Origin: Gracilibacillus lacisalsi DSM 19029
GTDB taxonomy: Bacteria > Bacillota > Bacilli > Bacillales > Amphibacillaceae
NCBI RefSeq assembly: GCF_000377765.1
Contig: NZ_KB898667.1
Span: 186,001-250,000 of the forward strand
DNA length: 64,000 nt
Direction of reading: 5' to 3'
Part shown: positions 43,927 to 53,288 of the stretch, one piece after another
Position numbering within the stretch: the first letter of the stretch is position 1
Layout of the letters: every line of letters begins with the position of its first letter
The notes under the pieces: generated by a model
Database searches by the model: none
What the model was told of the DNA's origin: nothing
The model's input: the letters and a program-made list of their open reading frames with translations, nothing else
Translations under genes and position numbers: made by a program

Positions 43927-44964
43927 TTATTTTGATCGAATTTCTTGGCGCATAAATAACAAATATGAAATCGTAAAACAGATTAACGTTGCTGCGATTA
44001 AACCTGTTAATTGTGGCCAAATTAACATTAAGCTTTGACTTAATGGCAATGGACCAGCAATCGCTCCAGTCGTTTGTTCAACGGTTAATGGTCCTAAGCT
44101 TCGTACAGATGGTGACAAAAGTGTTGTCGTCGATTCCGTGAATAGGTAGTTTGGGGATAGTCTCATTAGATTAAGGACAACCCCCTGTCTACTAATAGCA
44201 TCAACTGTACTTGTAATGTTTTCGGGATTCAAAATCGATTTTGAAAACAATTCCACAATCATCTGATAAAAAATGTTAAAGAAAATCCAGACAGCAATCG
44301 CTGCTAAGGCAGAAGTTGCGGGTTGTTTAAAGCGTACAGAAAAAAGAATCCCCAGATTTAGCCAAAAGGCGATATAGGCAATACATAAAACGAGAAAGCA
44401 AAGAATCCGCAAAAATTCTTCACCGGTCGGAGGGATACCAAGAATCAAGATCCCGAGTGCCATTACCATAAACCCTAATGCAACAAAAAGTACCGTATTT
44501 AACAATAAGGCTGCCGTAAACTTTGCGTTTAGTACATAGTCGCGCGGGATTGGTTGTGCCATAAGCCGACTCAATGTCCCTTTGTTACGTTCAGAATTAA
44601 TAGCATCAAAGCCAAGCGCAATTCCTAGAAGTGGGCCTAAAAACGAAACAAAGGTAATAAAAGATGGTAAAGTACCATCAGAAATCGTAAATAATTTTAA
44701 GAAAAGAAACGAGCTTTTGGCGATTTCTTTAGCTTCTTCATTGGCATCTATTGCATCCTGAATGGAAGTAATCGCAGTATAAAGGGAACCAACACAAGTT
44801 AGCACAATTAAAGCTAACATAATGATGATTCGCCAGCTTGTCATATAGTCTGTGAACTCCTTGCGAACAAGTGCTTTAAATGCTTGGAGATTGTCATTAT
44901 TATTTGAACGCATTTCTAAGTTTATCTCAGGTATCCACTTTTTAAGCGCTTGAAGCTTTACCAC
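43927..44964 (-). CDS. ABC-2 type transporter permease
   Basis: About 345 residues. An N-terminal cytoplasmic stretch (FKALVRKEFTDYMTSWR) is followed by a first helix, a large external loop and five helices, the ABC-2 layout, with INSERNKGTLSRLMAQPIPR as the conserved cytoplasmic block. Start GTG 44964 is preferred because GGGGGTGACGAAG precedes it; it overlaps the ATPase gene by 23 bases, so translation is probably coupled. Last gene of the NEW3-ATPase-permease operon. Confidence 0.87.
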   Translation of the reverse strand: MVKLQALKKWIPEINLEMRSNNNDNLQAFKALVRKEFTDYMTSWRIIIMLALIVLTCVGSLYTAITSIQDAIDANEEAKEIAKSSFLFLKLFTISDGTLPSFITFVSFLGPLLGIALGFDAINSERNKGTLSRLMAQPIPRDYVLNAKFTAALLLNTVLFVALGFMVMALGILILGIPPTGEEFLRILCFLVLCIAYIAFWLNLGILFSVRFKQPATSALAAIAVWIFFNIFYQMIVELFSKSILNPENITSTVDAISRQGVVLNLMRLSPNYLFTESTTTLLSPSVRSLGPLTVEQTTGAIAGPLPLSQSLMLIWPQLTGLIAATLICFTISYLLFMRQEIRSK

Positions 44965-45904
44965 CTTCGTCACCCCCTTCAAAATAACGGTGATAGATTT
45001 CATCTAAACCATAATTTTTTTTTCTGATGTAAAATAAATCAGCGCCTGCTTCTATAACGGTTCTTGCTACTGCAGAAGAGATATCTGTTTCGGCATAGAT
45101 TTCTACATGTTCATCGGTTTCCACAACTCGATTTACTCCGGCTAAATCCTGTAATTGTTCGTTTAAATTGTTATCAACCGGATTAGCCTTGGCATAGACG
45201 ACAAATGAATCTTCAAAAAATAATTGTTTCGCTAAACCTTCGACATTACCTTCCGCGAGTAATTTTCCTTTAACAAAAATACCAACACGATCACAAATTT
45301 GTTGTACTTGATGGAGTTGATGAGAGGAAAGAAGTACCGTAATTCCTTCCTTTTGGTTTAGCCGTTTAATTAATGCAAGTAATTCACGAACACCTTCAGG
45401 GTCAATCCCGAGTGTAGGTTCATCTAGAATGATTACTTCAGGGTCTTTCATTAAAACGTCGGCCAAGCCTAAACGTTGACGCATACCACGTGAATATTTG
45501 CCTGCCTTTTTATCGCCTGATTCTTTTAGGCCGACTTTTGTTAATAAATCTCTTGCCCGCTCTTCTGCGATAGCACGAGGAATAGCATTTAAACTAGCAG
45601 TGAAAAGTAAATTCTCATAGCCTGTCATTTGTTCATAAAAACCAAGATCATCTGGTAAATACCCAACTCTTTTCTTAACGGCGAGTGGATTGGTTGTTGA
45701 GTCCATGCCACATACTTGGACTCTACCACTTGTCGGCTCACTTAATCCTAACATCATTAGAATAGAAGTAGATTTACCTGCACCGTTAGGACCCAACAAA
45801 CCAAAGATTTCTCCTTTTTCAATCGATAATGTCAGCTCATTTACGGCGTATTGTTGATCATATTTTTTGGAGATGTGATCGAGTTGAATAATCGGTTCAA
45901 CCAT
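44942..45904 (-). CDS. ABC transporter ATP-binding protein
   Basis: 320 residues. Walker A LLGPNGAGKSTSI (about 36-48), signature YSRGMRQRLGLADVLM, Walker B VIILDEPTLGIDP and switch LLSSHQLHQV. The C-terminal part (about 220-320) is a regulatory extension common in bacitracin- and copper-type exporters. It lies three bases after the NEW3-domain gene and overlaps the permease gene. Substrate unknown. Confidence 0.92.
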   Translation of the reverse strand: MVEPIIQLDHISKKYDQQYAVNELTLSIEKGEIFGLLGPNGAGKSTSILMMLGLSEPTSGRVQVCGMDSTTNPLAVKKRVGYLPDDLGFYEQMTGYENLLFTASLNAIPRAIAEERARDLLTKVGLKESGDKKAGKYSRGMRQRLGLADVLMKDPEVIILDEPTLGIDPEGVRELLALIKRLNQKEGITVLLSSHQLHQVQQICDRVGIFVKGKLLAEGNVEGLAKQLFFEDSFVVYAKANPVDNNLNEQLQDLAGVNRVVETDEHVEIYAETDISSAVARTVIEAGADLFYIRKKNYGLDEIYHRYFEGGDEGGKASSA

Positions 45905-45907
45905 TGA

Positions 45908-47068
45908 TTATCTCCTCCCGTATTTTCTAATAATAAAGTATAGCCCACCTACTACTGCTAAGATGATTAATACACTTATAATTCCCCATAACGTCGATGT
46001 TTCCACAGATACTCGGAAATCCGCGTCAGAAGATGCTTCAGACGTTTTCGCTGTAAAGGTAGTGATATAATCACCGGCAATAGCATCATCTGGTGCTGTT
46101 AACGTAGCTTTCACTGTTTTCGATTCACCCGCTTCTAACGTAGCAATGGAGCTCTCGTCAAATTCAGACTCCCAATTTGGCGGAGTGGAGGCAGAAAGGG
46201 AAATATCATTTAACGCTGCAGTTCCGGTATTCTCTACCACGAGATCAATGGTTCGATCATTTCCAGCTGTAACATCTGCACTTAAGTTTCCATCAGGTGT
46301 CGATACAGCTATTTCATAAGAACCAGTAATAACGGCCTCCAGTGTCAGTTCAGATGATGTCGAACTATTGGCGGCACTGATTGGTATTTCATAGGTGTCT
46401 GCTTTCACATCAGTTGGTGGCGTTACTTCCACTGTGATATCCTTCGATCCGTTCGGTTCTAATGTGACAGAAGTTACATTGTTACCATCAGCTTGAAATT
46501 GAACACCCCAGCCTTCACCTACTCCTGCTGATAAAGCATAGGTCTGTTCATCTGCTGTCCGGTTACGTAATGTGGCAGAATAAGAGAAAGTAGCATCTGC
46601 ATGTCCTTCCATATTCGGTTGATCAGAACTAAACTCGGAATTAAACGTTCCTTCCTCTGTAACCTTTGTGACAAATGGTAATTCTGCATACGCATCATCT
46701 TCCCCATCAGCAACGAGTTCGAATGAGTAATCATCTTTTTCAACTTCAAGCGGAACCGTCACTTCTAGAGAAATTTCCTGCTCATTATTTCCACGAATCG
46801 ATAGTTGACTAATATCATTTCCACCGGCTGTGATTGCAGAATCCCATCCCTCCGGCAGACCATTCACGTCAAAAGACACATTCTGAATCGAAGAATTGTC
46901 ATTAATAACTGTGACATCATACGTTAATGTTTCACCAGGTGTAACAGATAATCCTGTGTAAGGTGTGTACAACGTTAGACCACCAGCAGCAAACACACTG
47001 CTAAGCGGAGCAAAAAGTGATAAGCCTAATAAAATAGTTAACGAGATCGCTAATTTCTTGCGAAGCAT
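45908..47068 (-). CDS. Membrane-anchored NEW3-domain protein
   Basis: 386 residues: signal peptide (about 1-27), an extracytoplasmic region with about three Ig-like NEW3 beta domains (GLSVTPGETLTYDVTVINDN, EGHADATFSYSATLRNRTAD, SADVTAGNDRTIDLVVENTG starts), and a C-terminal anchor helix (LWGIISVLIILAVVGGLYF) with a basic tail. Proteins of this kind accompany ABC-2 exporters and may help assemble or deliver surface molecules. First gene of a three-gene operon divergent from an ECF sigma factor. Confidence 0.88.
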   Translation of the reverse strand: MLRKKLAISLTILLGLSLFAPLSSVFAAGGLTLYTPYTGLSVTPGETLTYDVTVINDNSSIQNVSFDVNGLPEGWDSAITAGGNDISQLSIRGNNEQEISLEVTVPLEVEKDDYSFELVADGEDDAYAELPFVTKVTEEGTFNSEFSSDQPNMEGHADATFSYSATLRNRTADEQTYALSAGVGEGWGVQFQADGNNVTSVTLEPNGSKDITVEVTPPTDVKADTYEIPISAANSSTSSELTLEAVITGSYEIAVSTPDGNLSADVTAGNDRTIDLVVENTGTAALNDISLSASTPPNWESEFDESSIATLEAGESKTVKATLTAPDDAIAGDYITTFTAKTSEASSDADFRVSVETSTLWGIISVLIILAVVGGLYFIIRKYGRR

Positions 47069-47133
47069 TTTGAATTCCCCCTTATGTTTATTGGTTATTC
47101 ATCAAGTGATACGGAGGAAAAAAGATTTTGGAT

Positions 47134-47161
47134 TTGTCATTTTCAAAAAAATTTGTAAAAT
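47134..47161 (+). promoter_or_regulatory. Possible SigA promoter of the sigma/anti-sigma pair
   Basis: TTGTCA (47134-47139) and TAAAAT (47156-47161) with a 16-base spacer, 31 bases before the GTG start. No GAAAC/CGTC-type ECF promoter, which would signal autoregulation, was evident in the short divergent region. Confidence 0.45.
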
Positions 47162-47191
47162 AGAAATTAAAAAGGGAAGGGGGCGGTGTAA

Positions 47192-47752
47192 GTGGATGAT
47201 TATTTGTTGTTGGAACAAATGCGTGCAGGTAATCAAGAAGCGTTCGACGAATTCTATCAACGATATCATCAATATATTTTTCAAATTGCCTATAAAGTGT
47301 TAGCGAATCGCCCAGAAGCAGAAGATATTACACAGGAAGTATTTATTGAAATCTATCAAAGGTCTGATCAATATCAAGCATCTAGAGGCAGTATTAAAGC
47401 CTGGGTTGCGGTGAAAACTAGGTCGAGAGCGATCGACAGGTTACGGAAAAAACCTGAGGTGTTAGCCGATAAACTGGAAGATATCATTACCAATGCCAGT
47501 CCGGCAGCAGATCAATTTGTAATAGAGAAAATGGAGAAAGATATCCTGCGGGCAGCACTTCTTCAGCTTCCTTTATCACAGCAGCAGGCTATTTATCATA
47601 TGTATTATGACCAATTCACTCAAAAAGAGATTGCCCTAACAACCAATCGTCCACTAGGTTCAGTGAAATCATCGATTCGTTATGGTTTACAAAGTTTAAA
47701 AAAACAAAAATCATTATTGCGTTGGATCGGTTCTGGTGGAGGTGACAAGTAA
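47192..47752 (+). CDS. ECF-type RNA polymerase sigma factor
   Basis: 186 residues with sigma region 2 (about 10-75: EAFDEFYQRYHQYIFQIAYK, AEDITQEVFIEIYQRSDQY, RSRAIDRLRKK) and region 4 (about 118-170: LPLSQQQAIYHMYYDQFTQK, helix-turn-helix IALTTNRPLGSVKSSIRYGL). Directs RNA polymerase to a small stress regulon. Start is GTG behind AAGGGGGCGGTGTAA. The stop overlaps the start of the anti-sigma gene (TAATG). The most likely targets are the divergent NEW3-ABC genes, by position only. Confidence 0.92.
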   Translation: MDDYLLLEQMRAGNQEAFDEFYQRYHQYIFQIAYKVLANRPEAEDITQEVFIEIYQRSDQYQASRGSIKAWVAVKTRSRAIDRLRKKPEVLADKLEDIITNASPAADQFVIEKMEKDILRAALLQLPLSQQQAIYHMYYDQFTQKEIALTTNRPLGSVKSSIRYGLQSLKKQKSLLRWIGSGGGDK

Positions 47753-48477
47753 TGGTGAAGGATAACCATATATCAGAAGAAAAATTAGTTGATTATCTAC
47801 AAGGTCAGCTATCAGAATCAGAAGCTCAAGGCATTCAACGTCATGTAGAGGATTGTGTGAAGTGTCAACAAACATTAGCTTTTTGGCAGGAAACATTAGA
47901 AATGGATGAAGATCTTCAACCTTCAGCCAAGCTAAAAGAAAAAATTGATCAATCACTACTTGTGGAGCGATCTCTTAAACAACGTCTGATCAAATGGAAA
48001 ATGCCTTTGTTCGGATTAGCTGGTGTAATAGTTATAGTGATTCTATGCTTTAGTTTGACAGACATTTTGAAAGTACAGCAGACAGTGGAACCTGATTATG
48101 AAGTATACCAAAATCAAGATATCATGAGTGATCAAGTGTTTATGAATAACCCGGTCGTCGACAGCCAACCGATTAAGCCTTATGAAGATTTTGATGAAAT
48201 GGAAGGGATGGTCTGGATTAATCCACAAACACAAGAAATTTTATTGGAGATGGAGGGGTTAACTAATATTTATAATAATGATTATCAGATTTGGATAATT
48301 GATAAGAATGGAAACATAAATGGTGATCTCATTATAGTTGAAAATGGATCAGCAAGGGTGTTATATCGAGTAGAAGACTTGTCTGATTTCCGTATTATGA
48401 AAGGAAGCGTCGAACCACCGGGAGGTAGCCATCGACCAACTGGACCTGAAACATTCTATGTAGATATTGAAAAGTAA
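47752..48477 (+). CDS. Membrane-bound zinc-binding anti-sigma factor (RskA type)
   Basis: 241 residues. The N-terminal cytoplasmic zinc-finger domain has the HVEDCVKC motif (His31, Cys35, Cys38) that clamps ECF sigma factors. One membrane helix lies at about 84-104. The outer C-terminal domain carries RskA features (MVWINPQTQEILLEMEGL, YQIWIIDKNGN, SVEPPGGSHRPTGP). An extracellular signal would lead to cleavage or release and free the sigma factor. Its start codon overlaps the sigma gene stop by one base. Confidence 0.92.
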   Translation: MVKDNHISEEKLVDYLQGQLSESEAQGIQRHVEDCVKCQQTLAFWQETLEMDEDLQPSAKLKEKIDQSLLVERSLKQRLIKWKMPLFGLAGVIVIVILCFSLTDILKVQQTVEPDYEVYQNQDIMSDQVFMNNPVVDSQPIKPYEDFDEMEGMVWINPQTQEILLEMEGLTNIYNNDYQIWIIDKNGNINGDLIIVENGSARVLYRVEDLSDFRIMKGSVEPPGGSHRPTGPETFYVDIEK

Positions 48478-48478
48478 G

Positions 48479-48510
48479 TCTGTTCACGGGATATGATTCT
48501 CGTGAACAGA
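48479..48510. terminator. Hairpin between convergent genes, possible terminator
   Basis: TCTGTTCACG pairs with CGTGAACAGA around 12 bases right after the anti-sigma stop codon. There is no clear T-run on either side, so termination is uncertain. Confidence 0.4.
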
Positions 48511-48516
48511 AGCTAA

Positions 48517-48753
48517 CTACTTTTCGACTTTCTCAATCTCAAACACATCTTCTAATTTCTCACTTAAAAACTGATGTGCGTCTTTCACTCCTTGGTTATA
48601 AAAGAAAGGTGCCAACTCTACCATGAAAAAATCAAGTATAAATTCGGCCTCTAAATTGCCCAATTCTTCCTGTCGTTCAGCGGCAAAATAATCCTGGATC
48701 GCAATAATCATTTCATCCCGTTTCTCTTTAGGTAAGGAAAAAGGTGTCTGCAT
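48517..48753 (-). CDS. DUF2164 protein
   Basis: 78 residues beginning MQTPFSLPKEKRDEMIIAIQ, with DYFAAERQEELGNLEAEFIL and FFYNQGVKDA, matching the DUF2164 family of small soluble proteins of unknown function. ATG 48753 follows AAAGGAGTTTTTCC; the longer frame from 48780 has no ribosome site. Confidence 0.88.
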   Translation of the reverse strand: MQTPFSLPKEKRDEMIIAIQDYFAAERQEELGNLEAEFILDFFMVELAPFFYNQGVKDAHQFLSEKLEDVFEIEKVEK

Positions 48754-48789
48754 GGAAAAACTCCTTTCGTTTTTCCCCATTATACCAGA

Positions 48790-49800
48790 CTATTTAACTG
48801 CTTTTTGCAATTTCTGAATCATTTGTAAGGAACGACCTGTGCCAACTGCAACAGATTCCAATGGATTATCTGCAAGATGTACAGGTACATCATTGATTTC
48901 GTTAGATAGCCATTGCTGCATACCTTTTAATAACGCACCACCACCAGTAATCGTAATACCTTGGTCAACAATATCACCACTTAATTCTGGTGGGCAGCTT
49001 TCAAGTGTTTCCGTAATCGCATGTAAAATCGATTCTAATACTTCTTTAAACGCATCGTGTACTTCAGAGGAACGTAACGTAATTACTTTTGGTAAACCTG
49101 TTACGAGATCCCGGCCTCTGACATCTATTTCTTCTTCAGGATGATCCTGATGTGCATAACCAATTTCCATTTTTACTTTTTCAGCCGTACTTTCCCCGAT
49201 TAGAACATTGTGCTGACGCTTAATATATTGGATAATTTCTTCATCCATATGGTCACCACCTACACGAACAGACCTACTAGCAACAACACCACCAAATGAA
49301 ATAATACCTACTTCACTCGTACCACCACCAATATCAACAATCATACTAGCTTGTGGCTCTGCTACTGGTAAATCAGCACCAATTGCAGCTGCTACCGGTT
49401 CTTCAATTAGATGTACTTCTTTAGCACCAAAGCTTTTGACTGCATTATCAATTGCTCTTCGTTCCACAGCGGTACTTCCTGATGGTGTACACACAACAAC
49501 GCTCGGTTTACGTGTAGATACACCAGCCTTCTTACTGACTTTCTTCAAGAAAGCCTTAAGCATTTGAGTTGTCATATCAAAATCGGCAATGACTCCGTCT
49601 TTTAATGGACGGATTGGGACAATGTTTCTCGGAGTTTTCCCGATCATGTTTTTGGCTTCATTACCGACTGCTACTACTTGATTTGTTCTGGTATCGACCG
49701 CAACGACGGATGGTTCATTTAAGATGATCCCTTTATTTTTTGTATATATAAGGATATTTGCTGTTCCTAAATCTATTCCAATTTCTGTATTTGAAAACAT
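48790..49800 (-). CDS. mreBH: Rod shape-determining actin homologue MreBH
   Basis: 336-residue bacterial actin. It positions cell-wall synthesis along the cylinder and, in B. subtilis, the hydrolase LytE. Actin ATPase motifs: phosphate 1 [14 protein letters not shown], phosphate 2 [19 protein letters not shown], adenosine [14 protein letters not shown]. It fits MreBH better than MreB or Mbl because of [20 protein letters not shown] and the isolated position away from mreCD, but that is a by-eye choice. ATG 49800 follows TTGGAGGTAACACC. Confidence 0.9.
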   Translation of the reverse strand: MFSNTEIGIDLGTANILIYTKNKGIILNEPSVVAVDTRTNQVVAVGNEAKNMIGKTPRNIVPIRPLKDGVIADFDMTTQMLKAFLKKVSKKAGVSTRKPSVVVCTPSGSTAVERRAIDNAVKSFGAKEVHLIEEPVAAAIGADLPVAEPQASMIVDIGGGTSEVGIISFGGVVASRSVRVGGDHMDEEIIQYIKRQHNVLIGESTAEKVKMEIGYAHQDHPEEEIDVRGRDLVTGLPKVITLRSSEVHDAFKEVLESILHAITETLESCPPELSGDIVDQGITITGGGALLKGMQQWLSNEINDVPVHLADNPLESVAVGTGRSLQMIQKLQKAVK

Positions 49801-49935
49801 GGTGTTACCTCCAATTAAGTATAATCTCTTTCTATAGTTATTCTGTTTTTCGTAAGGAATTATGACCGTAGATGACATGGAGGATTTTAACAATTTCGTT
49901 ACAAGGGAAAAGCTGTCTTGTTGCTAGTGTTTGTT

Positions 49936-50120
49936 GAACGGACATTTGGTGCGTTATTTGATGGAATAACATTCATTTTTTAATGTTAGCGGACATTGAA
50001 TCCTTTATTTGCTTCATTTTGGCCTGAATTAGTACAATTATCCATGAATAGCGGAATGGATGTCCGATTGTGCTTAAAAAGAGCATTTTTGTTACAAATA
50101 ACGGAACGAATGTCCGCGTT
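49936..50120. repeat. Nested inverted TGTCCG-type repeats
   Basis: Four related units of about 23 bp: two read CGGACATT...GTTATT-like (from 49936 and 49987) and two read the reverse complement (about 50047-50069 and 50096-50120). Core starts are 51 bp apart on the left (49939, 49990) and 50 bp apart on the right (50061, 50111). Unit 1 can pair with 4 and unit 2 with 3, giving one long interrupted hairpin. It fills most of the 393 bp between mreBH and yflJ; nothing else is seen there. Confidence 0.8.
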
Positions 50121-50157
50121 CACTTTTGTAAGACCAATCGTTTCTGTATGTAACACA

Positions 50158-50187
50158 ACAAAAAACAGGTCGATCGCTCGACCTGTT
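50158..50187 (-). terminator. Terminator of the DUF2639 gene
   Basis: ACAGGTCGA and TCGACCTGT pair around GCGA (minus strand) and are followed by TTTTTTG. Confidence 0.88.
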
Positions 50188-50193
50188 AATATA

Positions 50194-50328
50194 TTAATTA
50201 TTTTCTTTTTCATCTAATAAATTTGCAAGGATATGTGCTTTATATTTTTCAATTTTTCTACCTTCAATATAGCGCACACCTTTTTCCTTCAATTTTTCTA
50301 CGTACCAGCCTTTGCTTCCTACATGCAT
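50194..50328 (-). CDS. yflJ: DUF2639 (YflJ) small protein
   Basis: 44 residues beginning MHVGSKGWYVEKLKEKGVRY and containing EGRKIEKYKAHILANLL, the DUF2639 pattern of B. subtilis YflJ. ATG 50328 has an AAGGGGTG ribosome site eight bases upstream, and a strong terminator follows. In B. subtilis yflJ also neighbours yflK, as here. Function unknown. Confidence 0.87.
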   Translation of the reverse strand: MHVGSKGWYVEKLKEKGVRYIEGRKIEKYKAHILANLLDEKENN

Positions 50329-50466
50329 CGCTCAACACCCCTTACCATTAATATTGCAGGAGCCATTTTATCATCTGTAAAATGAATTGAAAAGAGTTTA
50401 TTATTAATTCTTTCTAGAAATTTTTAGTATAATGATAATAAGTATGTTGAAAAGGGAGTTTTGGAC

Positions 50467-51114
50467 GTGTCATATGTAATTGCATCCTTAAACGTAGGAA
50501 AACCTACAGTCCATCATTTGGACGGTCAGGAGATTAAAACTGGCTTTAAAAAAACACCTACACATCACCCCAACTATTTAACAGTCACAGGATTTGAGGA
50601 TGATGGACAAGCGGATCTTAAAAACCATGGTGGAGAAGAAAAAGCGTTATTAATGTATCCGAGCAGTCATTATCAGTATTGGGAAGAAAAGTATCAGCGA
50701 AGTTTTGCATATCCGTCCTTTGGTGAGAATATAACAATAAATGGTTTAACAGAGCAGGATTTATATATCGGAGACATTTTTCAGCTTGGGGAAGCAGAGA
50801 TTCAAGTTTCACAGCCAAGACAGCCGTGCTATAAAATAGCCAAAGTACACGGTATTCCGGATATGCCAGCTGTCGTAACGAAAACAGGTTATAGCGGTTA
50901 TTACTTCCGTGTGCTCAAAGAAGGGGTAGTAAAGCCTACAGACCGATTAATCAAAGTGAAAGAAGATCCGCAAAAGGTAACACCAGTGGACGTATTTGAT
51001 TGCTTATTTCAGGACCGAAAAAACAAAGAAAGAATGGAACAATACCTTCAATTAGATGCTTTAGCAGCCAATGTCAAAAGAAGTTTAACGAAACGAATTG
51101 AAAAGTTAGGATGA
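50467..51114 (+). CDS. yflK: MOSC-domain protein (YflK)
   Basis: 215 residues. MOSC (molybdenum cofactor sulfurase C-terminal) domain with GGEEKALLMYPSSHYQYW, FGENITINGLTEQDLYIGDI and the conserved cysteine segment QPRQPCYKIAKVHG. Relatives handle sulfur with the molybdenum cofactor and reduce N-hydroxylated compounds. GTG 50467 is preferred to TTG 50461 because AAGGGAG lies eight bases before it. A TATAAT at 50428 may be its -10 box. Divergent from yflJ. Confidence 0.9.
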   Translation: MSYVIASLNVGKPTVHHLDGQEIKTGFKKTPTHHPNYLTVTGFEDDGQADLKNHGGEEKALLMYPSSHYQYWEEKYQRSFAYPSFGENITINGLTEQDLYIGDIFQLGEAEIQVSQPRQPCYKIAKVHGIPDMPAVVTKTGYSGYYFRVLKEGVVKPTDRLIKVKEDPQKVTPVDVFDCLFQDRKNKERMEQYLQLDALAANVKRSLTKRIEKLG

Positions 51115-51120
51115 TACAAG

Positions 51121-51489
51121 ATGGACGTATTTTCACAACTTGCAGAAGAACGAATTAAACAAGCAATGAAAGATGGTGAGTTTGATCAGATAGAAGGAAA
51201 GGGAAAACCACTAAAGAAAGACCCGCTAGAACATGTGCCAGCAGAACTACGAATGAGTTATCGGATCATGAAGAATAGTGGATATTTGCCTGAAGAAGTA
51301 CAAATAAACAAAGAGTTAGCGTCATTACGAGATTTGCTGAAATATTGTACAGACGATCTGGACAAACAACGTCTCGAGAAACGAATATCTGAAAAAGAAT
51401 TACAATTTCAAATGCTCCTAGACAAAAGAAATATGAAACAATCTTCCGCATACAAAAGATATAGCAGTAAAATTAATCGGTTATTTTAA
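51121..51489 (+). CDS. DUF1992 (DnaJ-homologue subfamily) protein
   Basis: 122 residues. Starts MDVFSQLAEERIKQAMKDGE, then FDQIEGKGKPL and PAELRMSYRIMKNSGYLPEE, the DUF1992 signature; helical throughout. No J domain is present despite the family name. It lies six bases after the yflK stop and is probably cotranscribed with it. Function unknown. Confidence 0.9.
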   Translation: MDVFSQLAEERIKQAMKDGEFDQIEGKGKPLKKDPLEHVPAELRMSYRIMKNSGYLPEEVQINKELASLRDLLKYCTDDLDKQRLEKRISEKELQFQMLLDKRNMKQSSAYKRYSSKINRLF

Positions 51490-51579
51490 GGAAAAATGTA
51501 GAAAAGTTAGGATATAGTACTTTTTTCATGTAACCTTTTCACGTATACTAGAAGAAAATAAAAAATAAAGGTGACTATT

Positions 51580-53241
51580 ATGCCACGCGAAAACAATCTA
51601 TATTCAAGTGCGAACGATTTATTAAGAATATTACATCATAACATGAACCTTATGTTCGTAATTCGGAAGCGAAAAGGGCAATTCTATTGTTCATTTCTAT
51701 CGGGGAAGTTGAAAGAACAATTGGAATTGCCTGATATAATGCCGTCTACTAATCAGGAATTCAACTCGGAATTTTTATCGTTACAGAATAGTAAGCTCAC
51801 CCAGGCATTTACAGGTAAAGAAATCACGTATAGACACCATTTTCATAACCATTATTTATACACCATGTTATCCCCAGTTATAAAAGATGGCGAAGTGATA
51901 GAGGTAGTAGGGACTACTATTGACATTACGTCATTTGAAAAATCTGAACAACAGTTAGAATTTATGGCAACCCACGACATCCTTACCAAGCTTCCTAATC
52001 GACAAAAGTTACTTGATGATTTAGATAGAATGATACATAATAAACAAAATGAAAAACCGAAAGCAATCATGATTTGTGATTTGGATCGGTTAAAGAATGT
52101 CAATGATACGTTAGGACAATTTGCTGGTGATCAGGTAATCACATTAATAGCAGACCGTTTAAAGGAAGCTATCCGGGAAACGTGTTCAGTCTATCGTTTG
52201 GGTGGAGATGAGTTTGTTATCGTTATTGACCAAGAAGTAGCGGATGTAAAAGCATTTGCAGAACAGATTTTACAGGTGGTCAGACAACCAATTATTATCT
52301 CTAAGCATGATTTTTATATGACAGCGACAATTGGGATATGTTGTATGAACGAAAAAGCTTGCAAAACAGAGGACTATATCAATCGAGCAAGTGTAGCTGT
52401 TCATTATGGTAAAGTCCAAGGTGGCAATCGTATTAGTGAATATACGGATGAAATGAGTAAACAATATAATGAACTGATATTATTAGAATCAGATATTCGT
52501 AAAGCATTCAAATTTAACGAATTTACGCTATCCTATCAGCCTAAAGTGGACGTACATACTAATGAGATTGTTGGAGTAGAAGCATTGATTCGCTGGGAAC
52601 ATGGGAAGAAAGGCAAAATACCGCCATCTCTTTTCATCCCAATTGCTGAAGAAATTGGGATGATCGATCAAATTGGGGAATGGGTGTTACGTGAAGCGTG
52701 TAAGCAATTTGTAAGATGGCAGAAGAGCGGGGCGAATCCAGTAATGGTTGCAGTTAATATTTCTGCTGTTGAATTACAGAACCCAGATTTTCTGTCGCGA
52801 GTCAAACAAGTTATAAAGGAAACCGGCATGGATCCCAATTATTTAGAAATAGAGATTACGGAAAACAGTGTGATGCAAAATACCGAAGAATGTATCGAAA
52901 TGATGAATGAGCTACGTTCTATGGGTGTCTCCTTATCGATCGATGACTTTGGGACAGGGTACTCTTCGATGGGATATTTGCAAAAGTTTCCGATTAATTA
53001 TTTGAAAATAGATCAATCTTTTATTAAGGAATTGTTTGAAGAATCCGGAAGTGCGGAAATTATAAAAGCAATGATTCAATTGGGGCATACGTTTGGTTTG
53101 AAGGTAGTAGCAGAAGGTGTGGAAGGCGAACAAATTCTTTCATTTATTAGAAATCAGAAATGTGATTATTATCAAGGGTATTTTTATAGTAAACCGCTTG
53201 AGGCGGATTTAATTGAAGAGAAATTATTAGCATTTTCATAG
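51580..53241 (+). CDS. PAS-GGDEF-EAL cyclic-di-GMP signalling protein
   Basis: 553 residues: a PAS-like sensor (about 5-120), a GGDEF domain (about 125-285) with YRLGGDEFVIVID near residue 207, and an EAL domain (about 305-553) with VEALIRWEHG near 332, IDDFGTGYSSMGYLQKFPIN and VVAEGVEGEQIL. Both catalytic signatures are intact. It has no membrane segment. ATG 51580 is preferred because AAAGGTG lies six bases before it; the GTG at 51571 is part of that ribosome site. A second protein of this class is at 18565. Confidence 0.92.
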   Translation: MPRENNLYSSANDLLRILHHNMNLMFVIRKRKGQFYCSFLSGKLKEQLELPDIMPSTNQEFNSEFLSLQNSKLTQAFTGKEITYRHHFHNHYLYTMLSPVIKDGEVIEVVGTTIDITSFEKSEQQLEFMATHDILTKLPNRQKLLDDLDRMIHNKQNEKPKAIMICDLDRLKNVNDTLGQFAGDQVITLIADRLKEAIRETCSVYRLGGDEFVIVIDQEVADVKAFAEQILQVVRQPIIISKHDFYMTATIGICCMNEKACKTEDYINRASVAVHYGKVQGGNRISEYTDEMSKQYNELILLESDIRKAFKFNEFTLSYQPKVDVHTNEIVGVEALIRWEHGKKGKIPPSLFIPIAEEIGMIDQIGEWVLREACKQFVRWQKSGANPVMVAVNISAVELQNPDFLSRVKQVIKETGMDPNYLEIEITENSVMQNTEECIEMMNELRSMGVSLSIDDFGTGYSSMGYLQKFPINYLKIDQSFIKELFEESGSAEIIKAMIQLGHTFGLKVVAEGVEGEQILSFIRNQKCDYYQGYFYSKPLEADLIEEKLLAFS

Positions 53242-53288
53242 GACTTCTTGAAGAAAACAGGATTAAGATATTGTTGAGGTGGTATTAT

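Noticed and set aside
46965-47303. 112-codon frame spanning the NEW3/sigma divergent region
   Set aside because: It overlaps two well-supported genes and lacks a ribosome site and any family resemblance.
48479-48510. Strong terminator between the anti-sigma and DUF2164 genes
   Set aside because: The stem is good but no T-run follows on either strand; kept only as a low-confidence hairpin.
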